64,000 nt of DNA from Cheiracanthium punctorium (lineage: Eukaryota > Arthropoda > Arachnida > Araneae > Cheiracanthiidae). The notes under the pieces were generated by a model. That model made no database searches, had not been told where the DNA came from, and worked only from the letters and a program-made list of their open reading frames with translations. The position numbers and the translations under genes were made by a program. The stretch lies in NCBI GenBank assembly GCA_038373885.1, contig JAWZYV010013274.1, positions 992,001 through 1,056,000 on the forward strand, given 5' to 3'. Shown piece after piece: positions 23,293 through 35,710 of this stretch; positions within the stretch are counted from its first letter, which is position 1, and every line of letters begins with the position of its first letter.

Positions 23293-23936
23293 CAAAGTGT
23301 TTCCGAATATTTTAAAAGCGGCGCTGGTTAGGATATTGCGCTCATGCGCATACAGTGAGACACATGGCAGTTAATATCCACTAACATCGAAATCAGGACA
23401 GTGACGCGGAAATGGGTACTGTGATCAATTTAAACCAGTCAGTATGAAAAGGCGTGTCATTGAGAAATGGAGCAACGGGTGAACATCAAAATTTGCTTCA
23501 AATTATGTAAAACAGCGACGGAGACACATAAAGTGCAAAAAGAAAATGTACGGTGCGTAAACAGCTAATAAAAAGTGTGTTTTGAGTAGTTTAAACGCTG
23601 TCGAAGATGACCCTTTTGAGAAAGTTTTTGAACACACTCCATATTCTCCTGATCTGGCACCAGCAGACTTCTTCTTGTTCCCCGTCATAAAATGTCTTGG
23701 AAGGCTTTGTCGTGTGGCAATGACCACAAACCTACCAACGTGTGACAGCTGTGCTTCGAACAATAACAATTTCAAAAGAAGCCTTTGCCTTCAGTTTCCA
23801 GTAGATGTAGAACCAATGTCAGAAGCGTGTTGTAGCTAATGGTGATCCCTTTGGAAGCCAGTAGAAGTATTTTGTTTGTAACTCTCCTTTTCTTTGTTTT
23901 ATGACACCGTTCACCGAACTTTTCGGACACGCCTTG
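23293..23936 (+). mobile_element. Internally deleted mariner element
   Basis: The left terminus CAAAGTGTTTCCGAATATTT and the inverse of the right terminus, CAAGGCGTGTCCGAAAAGTT, are matching TIRs. TA lies outside both ends (23291-23292 and 23937-23938). At 644 bp it is about half the length of a full mariner, so it has lost much of the transposase. Confidence 0.85.
23443..23840 (+). pseudogene. Mariner transposase remnant (third catalytic Asp region)
   Basis: The diagnostic segment HTPYSPDLAPADFFLFP is readable at about 23633-23683. In mariner transposases SPDLAP(A/S)DF carries the third Asp of the DD34D triad. An N-terminal-like stretch MKRRVIEKWSNG lies near 23443. The first two catalytic Asp regions are missing and the intervening frame has stops, so no active enzyme is encoded. 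Confidence 0.85.
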
Positions 23937-24490
23937 TATGACATTCACTTGTAAATCAAGTAATTCGTCCATGCATTAAATAAACTGTGTTTCAGTAATT
24001 TTATGTGGACTTCATTGAGATAACTGAACAGTTCACTACTACTAAAGTCTACCCTTTGATCTTCATACTACTACCCTCATCTTGAAAAAGAACAAAAATG
24101 TAAAGATATTTTAACTTCCTATCAAACTCAGTCAGTAGCGTACGGAAGGGGAGGGGGCTATGATCGAGGGCTATCTACTGGCATTCAAGAAACCAAGGTG
24201 TTTATCAAGGTGCGCTTTCAAACAAGGAAAACTTTCATATACTTTTTAGAAAATTAATTTGTATTTCTTTTAGAAGTTGATAGTTACATATATTTCTCTT
24301 CAGCGCTCGAGGGAGAGCGGTAAAAAACAGTGGGATTGGTTTAGCTAATCGGTGTGACTTCACAAGTAAGAGCCGTGACCGTCCAGTCACTAAGGGGCGT
24401 TGACTGAACTTAAATTTAGCCTGCTTGGAGTATAATGCTTATTGGTCACAGTTCCGAAACTCAAACTGAGAAGCAAAGCTACACAGAAAG
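23937..24490. other. AT-rich stretch, nothing recognised
   Basis: No supported gene. The portion 24300-24420 is somewhat GC-richer, without a recognisable frame. Confidence 0.45.
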
Positions 24491-24493
24491 GAA

Positions 24494-25025
24494 TCTTTAC
24501 TTTGCATCGTTATAAACGAGAAGGCTGAACGTGGTCCCAGATTCAAAATTAAAAAATAAGTTTGATCGCAAAGCTCGTGATGGTGGCCAATTCAGCTTTT
24601 TGTTGTTGTTGTTGTTGTTGTTTTGTTTGTTTATTTTTTCCAAATTTTGTGCATGATTCCAAATTATGTCAACGCAGTAATTAAAATATAGAATAAAAGA
24701 ATAAGCAAATGATTCTCTCATTTACTTATATAACATGTTCTACTATAAGCCAAAAAAATGACTCATTAGACTTTACGTCGTTAAAAATGAGCAGGCTAAA
24801 CATGGTCCAAGATTCAAAATTTAAAAAATAAGTTTGATCGCAAAGCTCGTGATAGTGGCCTATTTTGGCGAGTTTTTTGTTGTTGTTTTTCCCTCAAATT
24901 TTGTGCATGATACCAAATTATGTCAACGAAGTAATTAAAACAAAATATAAAAAAGAATAAGAAATTATTCTCTCATTTACTTATATAACATATTCTACGA
25001 TAAAGCCAAAAAATGACCCCTTAGA
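24494..25025 (+). repeat. Direct tandem duplication of about 265 bp
   Basis: The two copies start near 24494 and 24770. They share AATAAGTTTGATCGCAAAGC, TTTTGTGCATGAT, CCAAATTATGTCAACG and CTCTCATTTACTTATATAAC in the same order. Both contain a TTG run, (TTG)n at 24601-24622 being longer in the first copy. Divergence is by substitutions and small indels. Non-coding. Confidence 0.85.
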
Positions 25026-26980
25026 CAAACTTGTCCCGGTTTTAAATACTTCTGAATGATTTTGGTTCCTTCGGATCGAATTTAGTCCTTTTTTTAAGCG
25101 TTGTACACTATTAGGTTTAGGCAGTTTCAATAACTCAAGAAATAAATTTGGATAGAAGCATTTATAACTATTTCAGCAACTATAATAGGCTCCAGATAGC
25201 TAAAAATTTGAAAAATTATTTATGGAACATATATTTTAATTATTAAAAGATGCAGTAAAATCTGAGATCAGTGAACGGACTTTTGCGTCTCTGCCGCTCA
25301 GAGAATTGAAGAAGCGATTTTAATTGAACGAAAAATGCAAGAGACACGTAAGAAACGTTTGAATTGAGAAATAAAATTAGTTGATACAGTTGGGATAGAT
25401 ATTATAATATCGCAGAAAATAAAGTACTTGAATGTGCACTTTATGCAAGCAGTTGAAATATATTTAGCTAGTTTAAATTTTTAGTAAACTAAATATTTCA
25501 GCATTCTATCAAGACCTGTATTCAGTGAGTAAATCTGGAACTTTGAGACTAATAACCTTATTGAACAATCAAAGATTTAGAAGATTTAATTTAAACAAAA
25601 TTTTGTATGATTTATTTTTAAATAAACATTTTGTTAAAGGTAATTGAATTTGACTTTTCATTTAACACTTTCTATTTTTTTCTTTATTCTTGGAAGAAAA
25701 TCAAGCATTTATACGTAGTAGGTAATACTTTTCCTGTAAAATTGTATAAATTCAAAAGCATTTTCAACTGATTCGAAAAAGGGAAAGTTGTGGAACGTTG
25801 CCTTATTTTTAAAAAATTATAAATTAGACTTTTTATGAAAAATAATTACCAGTTACTTCAAGATGAATGTAAATGTTTCAAATTAAAATAGCGTTGAGTC
25901 ACGTTATTACTGCATTTTAACTAATCAAACTTAACTTAAAAAATATCACAAATTTTATACAGATATTCAAGGATTTAAAAATTCATTTGGAAAATACATT
26001 TTTTGTTACACGACACTCAAGTAAGATACTATTGTTCATGAAAAAAAAAATTCATAAATCTCAAGAGGCTTTAAAGACCTAGATTAAAGTTTCCATTTGA
26101 AAGTATATGAGCTAGGAAGGAGTAAAGTGGAAATTTAAACAATGGGAGCGAAAAAGTGATATTTCTTCGTACAAAAAAAAAATATATTTTTTTTTTTAAA
26201 TCTTGTCAATTTTTCATGTATATCTTCGTTGAATAGCCTTAGCTTTACAGTTTGCTTTCAGAAAAAAAAAAGAAAGTAAAGATTTTTTTTTTTTTTTTAC
26301 TGGATTTACTTTCATTTCACGGCAAAGCAATTTTTAAATTTCTTTGTTATCATTTTGAATTACAAGCACGATTCTCTTCATCCTGGAACAAAATTTGCAT
26401 AATTGCTTCAATTTAAAAAGGAAATTCATTTCTTTTTGCAAAAGAAAATAGGAAAACTCGTTTTTTTTCTCAATTTTAAGCTTTAATTATTCTTGGATAA
26501 GGAACTTATTTATATGTTCATCATTGACGCTCCTTTTTGTCGCAGTGTTAAAAAAAAGGATTTTATAGTGGTAAATTAGATCCTCGTGTAAAATTAAAAA
26601 CTCAGATAATTAAACATAACTTTGAATCACAAAAACACTTAATAATTCAAAATATATTATGTAATCTATTGATTACTTTCATGTTCCGCTTTATTAATAC
26701 TGATCAATGAGATGAGAAAATTTTCTCTTACGTAGTTTTGAAAATTTATAACGTAGGTAATTGACATATTTTGTTAGATTACTTTCGATTTTAACAAATT
26801 GAAACAATAAAGGCTGCAAATGTTTCCTGTATTATTATAAATGTTTTAAACTATTTGTGTTTGAGATATCTCTTCTGATAAACTGTAAAAACGAGTAATA
26901 TTGTTACTCGTTACTGAGTATGTAATCCTATAAATAAACTTTTTCGATAAATTTTTCTGCAATTCAAGCTTTTACCAAGC
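25026..26980. other. AT-rich stretch, nothing recognised
   Basis: Long AT-rich region with poly-A/poly-T tracts (26041, 26187, 26284). A small palindrome GAGTAATATTGTTACTC is centred near 26901. No gene recognised. Confidence 0.55.
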
Positions 26981-26984
26981 TATT

Positions 26985-27204
26985 CAACACCATGGCTGAG
27001 TGAATAAGACACTGAACATGTTAGATGGCTGAAGTCTGAAGGTTCCTGGTTCAGACCTTTCGCGCGGTTGTTGATCTAACGATCTGTAGTTTTGGTCGGT
27101 TTGGTGAATATGCTTTAGAACATCTTAAAAAGTCCTCCGCTCAAGACACCAGCCTAGGTAGTTGCCCCTCATGTACGCTTACGATAAAATAAACAAACAA
27201 ACAA
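26985..27204 (+). mobile_element. tRNA-derived SINE, copy 1
   Basis: The head CATGGCTGAGTGAATAAGAC resembles an A box, and TTCCTGGTTCAGACC a B box, as in a tRNA with a Ser/Leu-like GGCNGAGTGG start. A conserved body follows (GATCTAACGATCTGTAGTTTT, TCTTAAAAAGTCCTCCGC, GCCCCTCATGTACGC), ending in (AAAC)n. The layout matches four other copies in the window. Confidence 0.8.
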
Positions 27205-27670
27205 GCTTTTATACGTAATAGAATCCAGTCTTAAACTTTTCATTGCTCATAAAGTTGTTACTCTTTAACAGAAAAATATTATCCCAAACATGTTTTGCCG
27301 GGTCTAGTTTTGAAACAAAGCCTTAAGATTGGTTCTCATTTCACAGTCACCTTGTTCATCAGTTGCGCACTACAAAAAATAATGGAAAATTCATTGCTAA
27401 AAGCTACTGTAAAACGCGAAGGTTACAGTACGTCGTTTGACGGAAAGGAACATAAAATCGGGTGATATTAGTTACTGTGCATGCGTATCTCTGTGTACGG
27501 TAATAAATGTAAAAATCAAGAGGACAGTAATTTTCACACTTCCGCTTTCGAAATTTTCTTGACCCGAGCACACGAGTTCAGGCAAACACTCGCGTGGGTG
27601 ACACAACAACAAAAAAAAAAATGTTACTAGTACCTACGTACTAATTATCCACGACTAATACTCATAACAG

Positions 27671-27895
27671 CCGACCAGTGACCGAGTGGATAAGACACTG
27701 AACACTGAGAAGATGGCTTAGGTGTGCTGGTCCTGGGTTCTAACCTTTCGCGCAGCTGTTAGTCTAACTGTCTGGAGTTTTGAGCGGTTTTCTACAGATG
27801 TAAAGTGAATATGCATTAGAACCCCTTAAAAAATTCTCCCCCCTTTGGCAGATAGCTCTCGTGTAGCTTTGATTTAAACATGAACACACAAGCAA
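27671..27895 (+). mobile_element. tRNA-derived SINE, copy 2
   Basis: It carries an A-box-like CAGTGACCGAGTGGATAAGA, a B-box GTCCTGGGTTCTAACC, then the shared body TCTGGAGTTTTGAGCGG and CCCTTAAAAAATTCTCC, and an (ACAC/AAGC) tail. This is the best-preserved tRNA-like head of the family. Confidence 0.8.
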
Positions 27896-28482
27896 AAAAC
27901 TCACAACGATTGGAGCTAAACGGGGTTATACTCTGAACTACGAGCAGTTAATGAATGCATAAAGAGTCCATTTTAAAGAGTGCGACAAATACTTTTTAAA
28001 ATAAATTATGCTTGAGTTTTAGAACTGAGGAGAAAGAAAGGAGCCGGCGGAAGTGGACAGAGTTACTTATAAGGATAAAATACAAGGTTATAATTAAACA
28101 ATAGGTAAATTTATTACTTATTACCTTTATAAGTAAGGTATTAAAAAAAATTAAATAGGGTACAGGTATATGGTAAAATAGAACCTTTAGAGTAATTATA
28201 ACATTATTTATTTTTCTTTCTATGTATATAAAAAAAATATAAATAACTCCAATGGAGGGCAAATGAAACGTAAATCGGAATTTCTAGAGTAATTAAAAGA
28301 TACATAGCAAGTAATATAATTATAATTTTTTATCTTTTTTGTAAACAATTTCTTACATGATCAAGTAATTTACTATTTTCCGCCTATTATTATACGCCGC
28401 TCTTCATTTTCTTTAAAATCTCTTCTTTCAAAGTCCGATTACTGTCTAGTTTTCTCGATACTCCACTCGCACGTTCTGGTAT

Positions 28483-28710
28483 CGACCATGGTCGAATTGA
28501 TTAGAGCTAAACATAGTGTAGATGGCTGAAATCTGAAGATCCTGTGTTCTGGCCTACCGTGGGGCTGTCGATCTAACGGTCTGGAGTTTGGGGCGGTTTT
28601 TCTCCGGATTCAACGCGAATACGCGTTAGTACATTTCAAAAAAGTACTCCGTCCAAGGCATCCCCCTACTCTATGCAAATACCCCTCGTGTAGCTTTGCC
28701 ATAACACATT
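28483..28710 (+). mobile_element. tRNA-derived SINE, copy 3
   Basis: The A-box region is degraded (CATGGTCGAATTGATTAGAG). The body is clear: GATCTAACGGTCTGGAG, CGGTTTTTCTCCGGATTCAA, CCTCGTGTAGCTTTGCC. It ends in ATAACACA. Confidence 0.75.
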
Positions 28711-29339
28711 TATTCCTACACTGACTCAAGTCCATATGCACGCATTACACTTCTTCACTGTTCTTCTTCCTTCCGCCGTTTAGCCTACTAACATTGCATC
28801 TTGCTCTGATTTCCATTCACTTCTCACTGTCCTCGCAAAATGTTTCACTTTAAAAATGTATGGGTAAAAAAACAAAGGTTCAAAAATGATATCTCCATTT
28901 CTCGGAAGTGGTAAAATTCAAATATTTATCTTCGAAAATTACTTTTTTTAATCTACTAAGAAGGCATTAGTTATCTTAAAACTCAAAACATAAGAATTCT
29001 CCGATCTGCTTCGCATAAAGATTGTGTAAACCTTCTTCATTTATCATTAAACAAAAATAGAACAATTTTATTGCTTGGAATTCTTTCAATTCCTGCCTAT
29101 TCGATCGGTAAACTTCCCATGTTATTGCGAATAGTTCAGTTAATTAAAACATAAAACAACCCTTTCTTGCATTTTTCATTTTATTTAACGCTAATTTACC
29201 AGCATTTGGAATTTATCGCACAAAGAAATTCTTTAGTTAATTAAACATTCTTTTTTTTTCAGCTTCAAACATCAAACAATGTACTAGCAGCCAGCGAAAA
29301 ACATTTCTCATTGACTGTTATATTTAAAAGCGATTGAAA
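28711..29339. other. AT-rich stretch, nothing recognised
   Basis: No supported feature. Confidence 0.5.
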
Positions 29340-29680
29340 TTTACACGCTTAATCCAAGTGAGCGAAAAAAGTAATCAATGTCGGAGTGAAAGGAAAAATT
29401 CATGGATTCGATGTATTTGCATCGAAATCCACTGGTATTTACGCAAAAACGCTCTTTAAGTATTCGTTTTCCGCGAATTCCACGTCCTGCTTCCTGTTTC
29501 CCAAAATACTGATAACGTTCGATCGTCTTTGAGTGAAAATTAGTTGATGTTCCTTTCGCTAGGAACGGGGGATATTCTGATTGGTCAATACGTTTTAGCG
29601 CCTTATCTTTTCGACCCTGGTATGTCATAGAGCGGGCTTTTTTTTCCACTGTCATCGTGTCTGTGTTTTATAAAAAAACA
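29340..29680. promoter_or_regulatory. GC-richer patch, possible promoter of the 29-36 kb gene
   Basis: Base composition rises sharply compared with both flanks. On the plus strand a CCAAT-box-like element in inverse orientation (CTGATTGGTCAA) lies near 29579. The candidate exon at 29682 is immediately downstream. The minus strand carries a 104-codon open frame (29341-29655, starting MTVEKKARSM) without any domain I recognise. It may be a chance frame in GC-richer DNA or a small divergent gene. Confidence 0.3.
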
Positions 29681-29681
29681 A

Positions 29682-29780
29682 TGGATAAGTAAAGAAGATC
29701 TTAACATTATTTTATTGGATAGCGGTATTGAAGAAGAAGTTACCCAAAAGCTGTATGGCAAGTCCTTTTCAATTTTCTGT
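29682..29780 (+). CDS. Candidate upstream exon of unrecognised gene
   Basis: The frame reads WISKEDLNIILLDSGIEEEV then TQKLYGKSFSIFC, with normal protein-like composition and amphipathic helix spacing, before a TAA. A possible donor GTTAAA lies inside the last codons (29779). There is no in-frame ATG. The nearest ATG, at 29681, is one base out of register and gives only MDK-stop. It is therefore an exon with an upstream partner, a locus with an indel, or not coding. Its link to the exons at 33493 and 35372 rests on strand, position and overall character. Confidence 0.35.
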
Positions 29781-29875
29781 TAAAAAATCTTATGTTACCG
29801 TTTGAAGTATATTCCCAAAGACCAAGCCAGTCTCTCGTTTCCTGTGTTTTATCTCTCTTGTGATTTTTCTTAAGT

Positions 29876-31230
29876 CCTTCTAAAGACAGCATGAATCTGA
29901 ATTATAATTATTAAATATGATATAAATGATATTTTATCTATGCACACACATTCTGCAAAACGCACGTTAAACGGCTTAGTTCCACTTTGAACATTAATGC
30001 CTGACATTTCTTTCATAAATATCAACATATTAAAAAAATTAGAAAGATATTTAATTAATATAAATATATTTAGTTTGCATGATATGTGTATTTCGAAACT
30101 TACTTTCAATTTAATGTTTAGGCGTTTTGGAAAAGAAAATTTATAACTTGCAATATTTAATTTATCTAGGCACAAAAAACTTGTGTTTCGGTAAATCCTT
30201 CTGAAGACAGTATGAATGTGAATTATACTTATTAAATATGATATAAGTAATATTTTACGTATGCACACACATTCTGCAAAACATATGTTTAATGGCTTAG
30301 TTCCACTCTGAACATATCCCTGAAATTTATTTCATAATTATCAACATACAGAAAAATTCAGAAATATTAATGTAGATATATTTATTTAATTTGTATAAAA
30401 TGTGTATTTTTAAACTAACTTTCAATTAAATGATTTTGAAGTGCACTTTGGACAAAGAAAATTTATAATTTCCAATATTTAATTTATCTGTGATCACAAA
30501 ACATTTGTGTTTTGATAAATCCTTCTAAAGACAGTATGAATCTGAATTACACTTTTTAAATATGATATAAATAATATTTTATCTATGCACACACATTGTG
30601 CAAATATGTTAAATATCTTAATTCCACTCTGATCATATCCATGACATTTATTTCATAATTATCAACAAAGAGAAAAATTTAGAAAGATATTTAATTAATA
30701 TAAATTTATTTATTTAATTTGTGTGATATGTGTATTTTCAAACTTACTCTCAATTAAATGTTTTGGCATTTTGGAGAAACATAATTTATTATTTGCAAAT
30801 ATTTAATTTATCTAAGCACAAAAAATTTGTGTTTTGATAAATCCTTCTAGACACTATGAATCTGAATTATACTTATATGATATTATATATGATATAATTA
30901 AATTTATTTATTTAATTTGTATGATATGTGAATTTTCAAACTTACTCTCAATTAAATGTTTTGGCATTTTGGAAAAAGATAATTTATTATTTGCGATATT
31001 TAATTTATCTAGGCACAAAAAATTTATGTTTTGATAAATCCTTCTATATTCCTTCTATAGTATGAATCTGAATTATACTTATATGATATAAATAATATTT
31101 TACCTATGCACACACATTCTGAAATACATGTTAAATGACTTAGTTCCACTCTGAACAAATCCGTAACATGTATTCCCTAATTATCAGCATACAGAAAAAT
31201 TTAGAAAGATATTTAATTGATGTATGTATT
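29876..31230 (+). repeat. 322-bp tandem array, about four units
   Basis: Units begin CCTTCTAAAGACAGTATGAA at 29876, 30197, 30521 and 30843 (spacings 321, 324, 322). A shortened unit follows near 31051. Each contains TATGCACACACATTCTG, TTAGTTCCACTCTGAAC and AATTTATCTAGGCACAAAA. The 132-codon minus-strand frame here is a repeat artefact. If the gene call is right, the array is intronic. Confidence 0.9.
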
Positions 31231-33492
31231 CATCCAAAGTACATTTGTTTTATTGCATGTAAATCTGAAGAAATTATATTGTTAAAGATTATCCATTCGA
31301 GAGTTAAAAAAAATCCTTCATCCAAACATTAACAAGACTTATTTTAAATTTAATAACTATTCTAATTCTAAATTTTAGAATTTATTCTAAAAGAAATTAT
31401 TCTAAGATTATTTAGAAATTATTCTAAAAAAAGTTTGAATTGTATGCTTCAAATATATGTGTGTATATACATCCACTGTTTTATATTTTTTTATACAGGA
31501 AAATTGCTTATCATTTAAGAGTAGCCATTGTAAAGCTTGAAAAGAGATTTAATAGTAAAACAACTGCAGCTAAGTATTAATTACAAAGAATTTATTATTT
31601 TGAGATAATTTTAATTAATAGAAATATATATTTGGTGTAAAGTAATATGGTATGTTTTAATATGTTGTTGTTTAACCTGATTGCAACAGTAATGAGATTT
31701 TTTGCCAGTTTGGGTAAAAATTATTCTTGATCATTATTCTCCCCTTACTTTAATTTTAGTTTATCTATATAATTATTGTATAGATATAGATTTCAAAAAT
31801 TTTGGTGAGATTGGGGCAATAGTAGCATATTTATACACATAAAATGTATCCCAGGATAAATAGTTGGCTACATAAACAGATAGCTTATATTAAGCTCTAA
31901 ATTCTAGGTTAAGGAACTAGAAGTCACACTCTGAAAACTGTAATAAGTTCACACCTGTGAATAAAAGTTTATTTTAAGAAGTTTCATTGCACTACACAGA
32001 ACATACCTTTAGAGGTGTCATAAATTTTGAGGTTTATAATAAGAATTTAAATTTGAATATTTGGTATAGTGAAAATAATTAATTTCAGCATTAATGAAAA
32101 TATTTCCTTTTTAAATTTCCTTTTCATTTTAATATGGTTTATGTTTTGTGCCTTAAAAGTGCGATAATTTTTAAACTCTGCACTAATTGCTAAATATCAA
32201 ATATTAAAGCTGTATTATTAGATAATATCTAAAAGTATGTATGTGTTTGTTTTTATTGATTATTGAACAGTAATGTTTTCTGGTTTTTGTCTAATTCTGC
32301 CTGTGTATTAAATTTTATTTGTGTTAAAAATTGTTTCTTTCTACTAAATGCCATTTTATGTTATTTAGTATAAATTGTGTGGTATACGTAATGTTAGTAG
32401 TATAAATTTTAAAATTCTCTATTTATGTTAAAATGAATTTTACCATTACTATGACAAATTTCATATTTAGTATTAAAAGATAACTTTAACAGCATTTAAT
32501 TGAAATTTGTACTACTGCATAAACTTTATGGTATAAATAGATAAAATCACTTTTAAATCAGTAAATTTATTCAGTAAAATAATAATAATTTAATGTAGAC
32601 TTTAAAATTATTAGTTTAAACTATGTAACTTGAAGTTTCCCGTGAAACATCTATTTTTTCAGTTATGACTGCTTTTATAGTTTTTAACTTAACAGAAAGT
32701 GCTTTTGCACATAGTCACTCATCAAAAAGTACTTTTGCACATAGAAAGAAAATTTCTCTCTCTCTCTAATTAAAAAAAAAAAAAACCGCAATATCAGCTG
32801 AAACAGGTCGTTTTTCTAATTGTAGTTTTATAATTAGCCACATAGTAAGTTATATAAACTCAGACCCCCCCCCCCCCCACACACACACACACACACAAAT
32901 CCCGTCTTTGTCCGAGGGAAGGAGAGTAAAGCTTTGAGTTCAGGTTCAAATGTAAACAGCCTTGAATGTGCATGCTAAATCTGGAGGGGGGGGGGCGATC
33001 TCTTCCTTGTTTGTTAGCATGTATTTAAAATAACGATTTACAGCCTAAAATAATCCTCCATTGGAGATAGTACTGAAACTTTTGATAAATTATAGATGTC
33101 TGTGCTCTCTGGAGTTCTTTAAGAATATAGTTAATAGCTTCAGTGTAGTTAGTTATGAAAACAGTAACATAAAGTAATATCTTAATTATTAAGTATAAAT
33201 AAATATTGTGGTAACAATGCTAGTAGTCAGCTTATATAATTTAAAGAAATTTTTTCAAATCTCTCCCTTTATCAAGATTGAAAACATGTAAAGCTACTTT
33301 TGATTTGGGGCTCCTCTGAAGCTGAGTTCTGGCTGCATTGCATATGCAGCAAATCCCAGATAAAAGAAGCCTTTTTTTAAATTAACCTTTCCGAAAAAAT
33401 ACTAAATTGCATTATTGTATATTTTTAGGTCAAATATCCTTTTTAACATGACTGTATTTTTTTGTACTTATATATACTTATACATATTTCAG
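31231..33492. other. AT-rich, probably intronic; C-run and (AC)n near 32865
   Basis: A poly-C run followed by (AC)n spans about 32865-32897, and a poly-G run lies near 32985. No exon was recognised between the array and 33493. Confidence 0.5.
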
Positions 33493-33645
33493 ATTGATGC
33501 AGAATTCCTTAAAATATTCCCGGATGATGCTGGAAATTTTCTCGGACTTTTCCCTTTCTTTTTTATACTCCTCGCATCTATAAGTACGTTTCCAGAAGCA
33601 GGCAGATATAAAAAGAGCTTTCCTGAAGAACTAGATGATTTGAGA
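33493..33645 (+). CDS. Internal exon of unrecognised arthropod gene (51 codons)
   Basis: It is preceded by a good acceptor (ATATTTCAG) and followed by a plausible donor (AGA|GTGAAT). The frame, IDAEFLKIFPDDAGNFLGLF followed by a Pro/Phe-rich stretch and a charged end (FPEELDDLR), enters and leaves in phase 0. Phase 0 is also what the exon at 35372 requires. I cannot name the family with certainty. The pairing with the downstream exon reminds me of uncharacterised multi-copy proteins of arthropods and fish, an impression without a search. Confidence 0.5.
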
Positions 33646-35371
33646 GTGAATATATACAGTAACATATATTTTATTTCTTAATTGCTTAATGATAATGCAG
33701 TTGCTTCAGAAAGTTTCAGAATTTTACTTTGATAAATGTCATTTCTTCTTTCTTACAAATAAATATTACTGTGCTTTCTTGAACTAGGTAAATCTTTGTT
33801 TCTTCAAATTCATGTATTAAATGAGGGGTCATACTTGTCCTGAAATTGCCTTTTTTATAAAATGTAACAGATTTTTAGTATAGTTTCTTGTTTAATATTT
33901 TAATTGATCCACTTAAAATTTTGAATGATGCTATAATTTTAAGACCAAGACACGTACGGTACGACACTTCTGTAACAGTTACTTTATTTAAAAAGCTCCA
34001 AATGCATTGTTACTAATAATAAACTGCTAAAGAAAAGAAAATATCAATATCAGGGTTTCTTACATTCATAAAGAGTTAATTTTTGCATTAGTTAAAAAAA
34101 TTTTGTGCATTTATTACTATAGAATCTTATTTTATGTATTTTTCATGTAGCAATTCTTTTCAATTACATTTAGAAAATGACTGACACTTAGTTCAATACG
34201 CTTTGTTTTTGTTTTTCTCTAAATTGGGCAAATTTATTAAAAACTCTTTGGAAATATGGCATAAAAATATGGCAATTGTATAAATTTCCTTTATTGTTTG
34301 CATAAGTTGGATTTTAAAATACTTGTTATCGATATTTTTTTTCTAAAAAAATTATCAGCATTATCAATGTTGGCAGAATTATTAACAGTAACTGGAATAG
34401 GGAAGAAAAAAATTTGTTAGTGAATTTTAAATTTGAGAAATTTTTAATGGAATTTTCATATCATGTTCATCTGTTGATACATATTTACTCTCTTTGCATT
34501 ATACTTATACACCATATAGCAGCAAATGAAAAATATGTGAAAAAAGTGTTTTCTAATGATTTTATGCTATTCATCAAAATAAAAGTAAACTATTGCATAA
34601 AAATTTGCAAATGTATTTATGAAGCAAAAGTACTTAGATGTGTGTCTCCTCTTAAAGAAAGGGTAATGATGAAAGAAAAATCTGGTATGAGAAAAATCCT
34701 TTCCAAAGATATATTTAAGAACTCATTCAAAGTTATTTTATTGCTGTTCTATGTGCAGGAATAATTAAAATGAAAGTATGTTCCGAAGATTTGTGCAAAA
34801 TTTTCAATTTTAAATGTTGACATTAAAGTAAGAAAATTAAATTTAAAAAAATCTAATAAAGTCACATTTTTAAGTATGAAAAACGTTATCAGGAATTATT
34901 TAACAACTTCCACCCCCCCTCCCCCTACCCATACACACACCATATAAAGAAAGCGGTGCTGTGCATTATCTTTCTAAAAGGGGAATGTGTTTCCTTTTTT
35001 GAGATACTGATTTTATGTATTAATAATTATGAGCAATTCAATTCATGTGAGCAGCTTTAAGATTAATTTTTATTATAATGAAACAATATAGCAATGAGTT
35101 ACACACTAATTTTTAAAAGAATTGCCGTTTGTATTGCAAAATGCTGTTATGTTTAATTAAATGGTATGTCGTTCAAGTTTCAGAAGATCAAAAGACGAAG
35201 TTCTGATCTGATGTGCTATTCAGATAGATCGGGGTAAAATTATTACAGTCATTTAAAACTTATCAAAAGTTACAAAATAGTTATTTAGATGTTTTTGTGA
35301 AGTACACAGCATTAAAAGAAATGTTTTCAATATTTTGTGATATATTAAAATAATCTTTTTTCACTTTACAG

Positions 35372-35710
35372 GGAAATGGCGCGTTGGATGAGGCTGTTGA
35401 AAACATTGCTGAGACAGGACCGTACGTTTTATGTACAGGAGAAAGATTCCACTACAATAATATACTCTTAGTTTTGGACAAACACGTAGTTGAAATTAGC
35501 CAATGTCCTTTAAAGACTTTTGATAACTTGTTTAAATGTTTTTATGCTGTCAACATAAAATATCCAGAGCCCAGAAGTAGAAATCAAATATGCTTGATAG
35601 CTAACACCGATTATATCTTGTCTCGGAAATTAAGCATTATTGTTCAACAAATAAATTTTTTAAATATTTGTTTGTTAAAGAGAATTTTATATGCGATATT
35701 TACAAATTAA
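35372..35710 (+). CDS. Downstream exon of unrecognised gene, possibly terminal
   Basis: A strong acceptor (TTTTTCACTTTACAG) ends at 35371. The frame then reads GNGALDEAVENIAETGPYVL, CTGERFHYNNILLVLDKHVV and, after a short hydrophilic link, CPLKTFDNLFKCFYAVNIKY PEP. This looks like a small alpha/beta domain ending in an aromatic-hydrophobic helix. The frame stays open to a TAA at 35708-35710, but the last 45 codons look less protein-like, and a donor-like AGAA|GTAGAA occurs at about 35578. The exon may therefore end there in phase 1. Joining in phase 0 to 33493-33645 keeps the frame. An AATAAA at 36074 fits a 3' end. Confidence 0.55.
   Translation, partial: GNGALDEAVENIAETGPYVLCTGERFHYNNILLVLDKHVVEISQCPLKTFDNLFKCFYAVNIKYPEPRSRNQICLIANTDYILSRKLSIIVQQINFLNICLLKRILYAIFTN

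Noticed and set aside
29341..29655. 104-codon minus-strand ORF as a confident gene
   Set aside because: Open frame in a GC-richer patch, but no domain or homology I know; kept only as a note under the promoter-like patch.
29870..30268. 132-codon minus-strand ORF
   Set aside because: It spans one unit of the 322-bp tandem array; the amino-acid repeats (ISYLISIIHIHTVFRR versus ISYLIIIIQIHAVFRR) simply reflect the DNA repeat.
34414..34764. 116-codon plus-strand ORF as an exon
   Set aside because: AT-driven composition, no recognisable domain, no good splice pair, and it lies between two better exons without matching phase evidence.
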